NCBI GenBank assembly: GCA_000697455.1
Contig: JNET01035068.1
Coordinates: 1-12,071 of the forward strand
Direction: 5' to 3'
Length of the DNA stretch: 12,071 nucleotides
From: Basidiobolus heterosporus B8920
Taxonomy: Eukaryota > Basidiobolomycota > Basidiobolomycetes > Basidiobolales > Basidiobolaceae
The notes beneath the pieces are model-generated. The model was not told the DNA's origin. It saw only the letters and a list, made by a program, of their open reading frames with translations, and searched no databases. The position numbers and the translations under genes are program-made. Below, one piece after another: positions 8,561 to 12,071 of the stretch (its first letter is position 1; each line of letters begins with the position of its first letter).

Positions 8561-9018
8561 ACAGCACATACCTCTGTAACTAGTATTCTGGACTTTTCCT
8601 GGAAATATGTGGTGATTGCATCCAAGTACTTATTGCTCTTGGAAAACTGAACTGGTAGTAAGAATCTAAGTCTGGGAGCTGCTTTTCTTACTTGTACATT
8701 TGTTGTTTCTATCACAACACTTTCCATAGTTTGGCTTTGTGAAGAGAGGCTCCCATGTGAGGCCACCAGCCTAATAAATTTTGTCTGGGCTTTGCCCTGG
8801 CTCCTTGTACATTGTGAGGTGCTTGGCATTGGGTATATCTGAAGTGTGGACAAAACATTTGTGTATATACTTGGTTTGAGTGAGGTAGAAGTTGGGAAAT
8901 CAGGTATATTAAGGGTTCTAGGTGTTATTAATTCGCTATCTTCTAGTGGATTTTCTGTGGGAGTTCTGAAGATACTGCTTAAAGCTTGGTCCCTAGGATT
9001 CTCCTCAAATTCAGGCAT
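8545..9018 (-). pseudogene. Ser/Thr/Pro-rich segment (unrecognised)
   Basis: A 157-residue open segment on the minus strand. The first half is rich in Pro, Thr, Ser and Glu (RTPTENPLEDSELITPRTLN) and looks disordered. The second half is more ordered, with APRLRFLLPVQFSKSNKY and YLDAITTYFQEKSRILV. The segment just upstream (9026-9211) reads in a coding-like way on the same strand, so this is probably the middle of a longer, decayed protein rather than a gene of its own. Confidence 0.4.
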
Positions 9019-9360
9019 TTCTTTGTTAGTGGGAACCTGTAGCTTTGCTTCCGCCTTCCTCTTTGCCCATTAATAATACCTTACATTTTTCATATACTTC
9101 ATGAAAAGATGTATAGTTTCCCAGTTTCCATTGGCTTACTGAGAACTGAGATAAGCAACATGGAACCAACCAATTACCATCTGAGTAATGCCAGGTCTCT
9201 GTTCTCTCCAACTCTGCTGAAAATGAATATAGTTTCTTGCAATATTATGCACTGTCTCCTGGATATTTATCCACTCACTCTCTGTGCAATCAATATGCTC
9301 TTGGATCTTCAAGGTCTTTTGGTTTATTGGCTTCCCAACAAGGCTTTGGCTTTCATTTGC

Positions 9361-9654
9361 TCAAGCTATTTCAGGCTGCTGTAGAGGATTACTCAGCAGG
9401 TTCTTGTTTTGTTCAGCAAGAATTTGTTGATGAACTTTGGTTGGCAGAAGTGGCAATGGTTGATAACCAGTCAAAAATCCAACAAATGGTGCCAGTCTAT
9501 CCTCAAGTGATTCTATTTGGTGGTCATACTCATTGAACTGGACATCAATTGCATTGAGCTGGCTATCATACTCCTTGTTGTTGGAATCTATATGCTTCAT
9601 TGCATCATTGATATTCCTGCTGGCTGCTTCCATTGCCTGACTACTCTTCTCCAC
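9361..9654 (-). pseudogene. Coiled-coil segment (unrecognised, Gag-like)
   Basis: Residues 1-55 (MEKSSQAMEAASRNINDAMK... to ...IESLEDRLAPF) have hydrophobic residues (I, M, L, V) at heptad-like spacing among polar and charged residues, predicting a coiled coil. A Pro/Leu-rich link (TGYQPLPLLP) and a Gln/Asn-rich tail follow. It lies between the basic segment and the Trp-containing segment on the same strand. No known family is recognised. Confidence 0.45.
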
Positions 9655-9756
9655 AAGTAATAAATGCAGATTACTTGTAGAGGTAGTGGTATCTACATAG
9701 AATGTATTTCTGGCTAATTGCTATGCAAATAGTCTTTCTAGATGCTGATCCACTAA

Positions 9757-10020
9757 TCAAACTGCTTGATCTTGGCAAGCTTTTGGCAAATACATTTCTC
9801 TATCTTTCCCCTCATCTGATCTCTTAGGTGTCTCTTCCTCTGGTATATGCACTATTGTAAGGTCTGTATCATGGATTGGAAATTGCACCCTGGAGGTCTC
9901 ATCACTTTTCTTTGATGGTACCTTTCCTTTACTCGCACCCTTTGACTGCTCTTTCTTTCTTGTGGGTGTAGGGTTAGGTGATGGTGGCTGTTTACTGGAT
10001 TTCTTGCATTTGTAAGGCAT
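9757..10020 (-). pseudogene. Basic, low-complexity N-terminal segment (unrecognised, Gag-like)
   Basis: An open segment starting with ATG at 10018-10020 (MPYKCKKSSKQPPSPNPTP...). About half of the first 40 residues are Lys, Arg, Ser or Pro, followed by an acidic, Thr/Glu-rich part (VHIPEEETPKRSDEG). This charge pattern predicts disorder and nucleic-acid binding, as in many Gag N-termini, but it is not diagnostic. No other Met upstream is in a better position. Confidence 0.45.
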
Positions 10021-10229
10021 TGGTCATATGCAGGGTAACATATCCCAACCAGCAATGTACATTGCATTGCTCATATGTGTCCAATAAAATGCATATGATC
10101 TCCAAATATGCTCTGATATTAATATATTGAGAAGACAATTCTAAGACAGTCTCAGATTTGTCACACTAAGCGCATCACCAATATGTATCACACCTATGAG
10201 GGAAGAGTGTCCTTTTCCTCAACATGAAC
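10021..10229. other. Short intergenic or leader segment
   Basis: No coding is seen. It includes the primer-binding-site-like stretch and may contain the 3' end of a minus-strand LTR just to its right (for example, ending near 10129 on the minus strand as ...TCTTCTCA). No LTR partner is visible. Confidence 0.25.
10108..10127 (-). other. Possible primer-binding site
   Basis: Minus strand reads TTAATATCAGAGCATATTTG, sharing TATCAGAGC with the TGGTATCAGAGC initiator-tRNA primer-binding site seen in many LTR elements. It lies 88 bp upstream of the Met at 10020, a reasonable leader length. Nine matching bases are weak evidence, and the initiator tRNA of this organism is unknown. Confidence 0.2.
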
Positions 10230-10862
10230 ATTGAAGCGCACTCAAGTGTCAAATTGTGGGGAACAAAGAAGCCTTGTTACTATAGTCATAAACTATTGAG
10301 TCATGAGGGGTGTAGACTTCACAGGAAATACCTACAAAGCCATGGTAGTTGTCTACGAAAACCAAAAGGTAACCGGAAAAGCACTGCTAGATTACCACCT
10401 AGTAACAACTTGAGCCATACTATATTGTACTTATACCTCAGGCAAACAACTCACATATGATGGACTTACTCATGGTTAATATACCATCTTCCACCCTCTC
10501 TGAAAAGTATGCTGAGGATAACCAGTCTGTGAATAACTTGAGTATGGACAGTGATAATGCCCTTCACAAAATATGTGAAGAGCTTGACCAAGTAAGCTCT
10601 GTGGAAGAAGATTGGTCAGAAACCGGAGGATAAGAAGTTAGTGAATTTTTCACTTTGCTAGCCTCTTAGGTTAGCCCACATGCTCAGGATACTTTAAAAG
10701 ATGTTCTATCAATAATAGAAGAATAGCAAATTAAATCAAATATAAGTAACTGGGCTTTTTGCGGTTTTCTAGAGATATTACCCAAGCTCATTGCTGATTG
10801 CTGGTACCAAACACCTGGTTCAGGTGGAAATCACTGGTTTCCCATGCAACATATGACCCCAT
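10230..10862 (+). pseudogene. Degraded coding tract of unknown identity, + strand
   Basis: Opposite in strand to its neighbours, this tract gives protein-like peptides: VDFTGNTYKAMVVVYENQ and KVTGKALLDYHLVTT (about 10304-10411); a 58-codon ATG-initiated stretch at 10457-10633 with MVNIPSSTLSEKYAEDNQ and ALHKICEELDQVSSVEEDW; and, nearer 10862, LKDVLSIIEE, SNWAFCGFLEILPKLIADCW and YQTPGSGGNHWF. Mixed hydrophobic and charged composition and ordered amphipathic stretches make chance unlikely, but I recognise no family. The first part has a faint resemblance to the start of a retropepsin strand pair (VVVYENQKVTGKALLD), without the DTG motif. The tract is broken in a few places. It ends against the RNase H end of fossil C, which is transcribed towards it. 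Confidence 0.4.
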
Positions 10863-10884
10863 AGTGAAGAATATACAATGCTGT

Positions 10885-11412
10885 ATAGTTCAATACTTTG
10901 GAGGTAGTGAAGTATTGCTGGTTCCTGTGGTCAAAATAGACAATGATATGGTTAGCAGCACCATCTAAGTAGTGTCTCTATTTTTCAAAACCTACTAAAA
11001 TAGCCCAGAGCTCCTTATCATATATATCATAGTTAACTTCAGCTGGGGTAAGTTTCCAAGAGTAGAAGGCAATAGGATGCAGTTCTTTCTGGTCATTATA
11101 CTGGGACAGGATTGCACCAAGAGCAAAGTCGGAGGCATCAGTTTCAATAATAAATTGCTTCTGGAGATCTGGGTGAGCAAGAAGTGGGGCACAGGTAAAT
11201 GACTTTTTCAAGGTCTTAAATGCTTTTGAGTGATCGGATTGCCAGGAAAATGGTACTATCTTCTTGGTCAGGTTGGTCAAGGGAGTAACTATCTTTGAAT
11301 AGTTGGAGATAAATCTTTGGTAGAAGTTAGCAAATTCAAGGAATGATTGGACTTCCTTCACAGTGCTAGGGGTTTTCCAGGTTTGTATAGCTTCAACTTT
11401 CTTGGGGTCCAT
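10885..11412 (-). pseudogene. RT connection and RNase H domain of fossil C
   Basis: The open segment 10978-11412 starts MDPKKVEAIQTWKTPSTVKE, then LEFANFYQRFISNYSKI, the block after the RT thumb in Ty3/gypsy. RNase H follows with ETDASDFALGAILSQ (first catalytic Asp, residue 92), HPIAFYSWKLTPAEVNY and YDKELWAIL (catalytic Glu, residue 134). The next stretch, to about 10885, still shows GAANHIIVYFDH and TSKVLN, the third RNase H block with its Asp. After that, similarity stops, leaving the C-terminal part of RNase H and all downstream domains missing. Confidence 0.93.
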
Positions 11413-11414
11413 TT

Positions 11415-12005
11415 TTATACCTTCTGGTGTAAATAAGTAACCAAGAAATTCAACTTTGGTAGCATCAAACTCACACTTGTCAGTTTTGCATAGAGCCCTG
11501 CTTGATCAAGCTTTTCAAGGACAAGCTTCACATGATTATTGTGATCTTGTTGGGAGCTGGAGTAGATTATTATATCATCCAGATACACTACAACAAACTG
11601 GTCAAGGTATTCCCAAAAAATATCATGCATAAGGTGCTGAAATACTGCAGGGGCATCGGTTAAACCAAATGGCATAACTTTATACTCAAAGTGCCCATAT
11701 CTTGTTTGGAAAGCAGTTTTCCATTCATCACCAGGGCTTATGCGTACAAGATTGTAAGCACCTGAAAGATCTATCTTTGTAAAGATCTTGGCATGAGAGA
11801 CTTGATCTAACAGATTGTTGATCAATGGCAAAGGATACCTATTCTTGATTGTAATCTTATTCAGGCCTCTATAGTCAACACATATTCTCAGGGTGCCATC
11901 CTTTTTGGTTACAAAGAGGATTGGGGCACCGGCTGGGGATTTTGAGTGTTGAATGAAGCCCTTCTTGAGATTTTCTTCAATGTAGGTCTGGAGTTCCTGG
12001 AGCTA
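11415..12005 (-). pseudogene. Reverse transcriptase domain of fossil C
   Basis: Reading begins within the fossil near 12005, with [16 protein letters not shown] typical of the RT N-terminus, although no ATG is present there. Key blocks: [35 protein letters not shown] with the first catalytic Asp (codon about 11769-11771); [16 protein letters not shown]; and [12 protein letters not shown], where YLDD at 11574-11585 carries the other two catalytic Asp residues. All three catalytic acids are present. YLDD is a usual form in gypsy elements. It continues in the same direction into the RNase H part. Confidence 0.96.
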
Positions 12006-12071
12006 TCTACTACAACTAGGATTGCATCAAAGCTGTTGGACAAGGGCAGGTCAGTGATGAAGTCCATCAAA
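12003..12071 (-). pseudogene. Integrase core fragment at the right edge
   Basis: The minus strand from 12067 encodes MDFITDLPLSNSFDAILVVV followed by DS. This is the start of the Ty3/gypsy integrase catalytic core (typical form MDFI.DLP.S..(F/Y)D.ILVVVDR.TKM), and its first Asp is the first acid of the DDE triad. It stops at about 12003, where RT of fossil C begins in another frame. Integrase normally lies after RNase H, so this must come from a different copy, or from a rearrangement. The rest of the integrase lies beyond the window or has been lost. Confidence 0.8.

Larger units (their letters stand above)
8294..10020 (-). mobile_element. Degraded minus-strand coding block, probably the Gag of another LTR element
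   Basis: Several protein-like open segments follow each other on the minus strand with coding-like composition: basic and low-complexity (9757-10020), coiled coil (9361-9654), Trp-rich (about 9120-9360), Ser/Thr/Pro-rich (8545-9018) and Cys/His-containing (8294-8560). A basic, disordered N-terminus, a coiled coil and a C-terminal Cys/His segment fit a Gag-like layout, and a possible primer-binding site lies 88 bp upstream of the first Met (10108-10127). I find no clear Retrotrans_gag signature and no protease after it, so the family is unrecognised. It is broken in several places. A decayed host or DNA-element gene is the alternative. Confidence 0.4.
10885..12005 (-). mobile_element. LTR-retrotransposon fossil C (Ty3/gypsy), reverse transcriptase and RNase H
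   Basis: The best-preserved element of the window. On the minus strand it runs from the RT fingers ([21 protein letters not shown], about 11890-11950) through palm and thumb into the connection and RNase H domains, losing similarity at about 10885. It would copy element RNA into DNA in cytoplasmic particles. No Gag or protease is attached on its 5' side; instead an integrase fragment abuts it there. On its 3' side RNase H is cut short and a + strand tract of unknown origin follows, so no integrase follows RNase H. Few breaks are visible, so it is younger than fossils A and B. The wording of RNase H is typical of fungal gypsy elements. Confidence 0.95.

Noticed and set aside
9109-9536. Two overlapping + strand open frames
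   Set aside because: Both lie opposite the coiled-coil and Trp-containing minus-strand segments and have no features of their own.
2676-10195. 12-bp match AGGTGTGATACA (2676-2687) with its inverted copy (10184-10195), considered as LTR ends of one element
   Set aside because: A 12-bp match between any two places in 12 kb is expected by chance, and the flanks do not align.
10790-10880. Minus-strand reading with a GKP..TR-like string that could continue RNase H
   Set aside because: The + strand reading of the same bases is more protein-like and uninterrupted; RNase H similarity is convincing only to about 10885.
1-12071. tRNA, rRNA, CRISPR or bacterial operon features
   Set aside because: No tRNA B-box-like GGTTCGAATCC motif, no rRNA-like stretch and no regularly spaced direct repeats were seen; gene content is eukaryotic retroelement.

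Overview
The window is an AT-rich graveyard of transposable elements. I found no intact host gene, RNA gene or CRISPR array. The best-preserved coding piece is a Ty3/gypsy reverse transcriptase and RNase H whose wording (for example the stretch around PIAFYS..KLTPAE, then YDKEL) is typical of elements from filamentous fungi. Together with the AT-rich filler and the mixture of elements, this suggests a repeat-rich fungal genome. A rust-like basidiomycete or an arbuscular-mycorrhizal (Glomeromycotina) fungus would both fit, but I cannot decide from this sequence and the placement is inference.

Layout from left to right. Positions 2-160 (+) hold the C-terminal piece of a Harbinger/PIF-like (DDE_Tnp_4) transposase. 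It is followed by four 10-bp tandem repeats and an inverted copy (347-418) that I read as the right end of that DNA transposon. Positions 420-2461 (-) are LTR-retrotransposon fossil A: Gag core, coiled-coil linker, CCHC zinc knuckle and retropepsin. Positions about 2679-3235 look like an LTR with a TATA box and poly(A) signal on the + strand. Positions about 3330-4450 (-) are fossil B: Gag tail, knuckle remnant, protease with IDSGA, and the start of reverse transcriptase. Positions 4740-6960 contain no recognisable gene, but carry a cluster of CTAAAG/CTTTAG hexamers (5968-6311) with a pyrimidine-rich tract. Positions 6961-7495 (+) are a second, better-bounded LTR (TGTTG...TAACA), and 7496-8293 is unassigned.

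Positions 8294-10020 (-) hold several protein-like open segments: a basic N-terminal piece, a coiled coil, a Ser/Thr/Pro-rich piece and a Cys/His piece. They are most economically the decayed Gag of another LTR element, but I do not recognise the family. Positions 10230-10862 (+) contain a degraded coding tract of unknown identity on the opposite strand. Positions 10885-12005 (-) are fossil C, a Ty3/gypsy reverse transcriptase and RNase H. At the right edge, 12003-12071 (-), an integrase core fragment abuts the 5' side of the reverse transcriptase, the reverse of the normal domain order. This marks a junction between two element copies.

Nothing here works together as a pathway. The story is one of successive insertion: three sets of minus-strand retroelement remains, two LTR-like blocks whose transcription signals point the other way, and one DNA transposon end. 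The observations most worth checking are the integrase/RT junction, the DNA-transposon end with its 10-bp repeats, the unplaced + strand coding tract, and the hexamer cluster.
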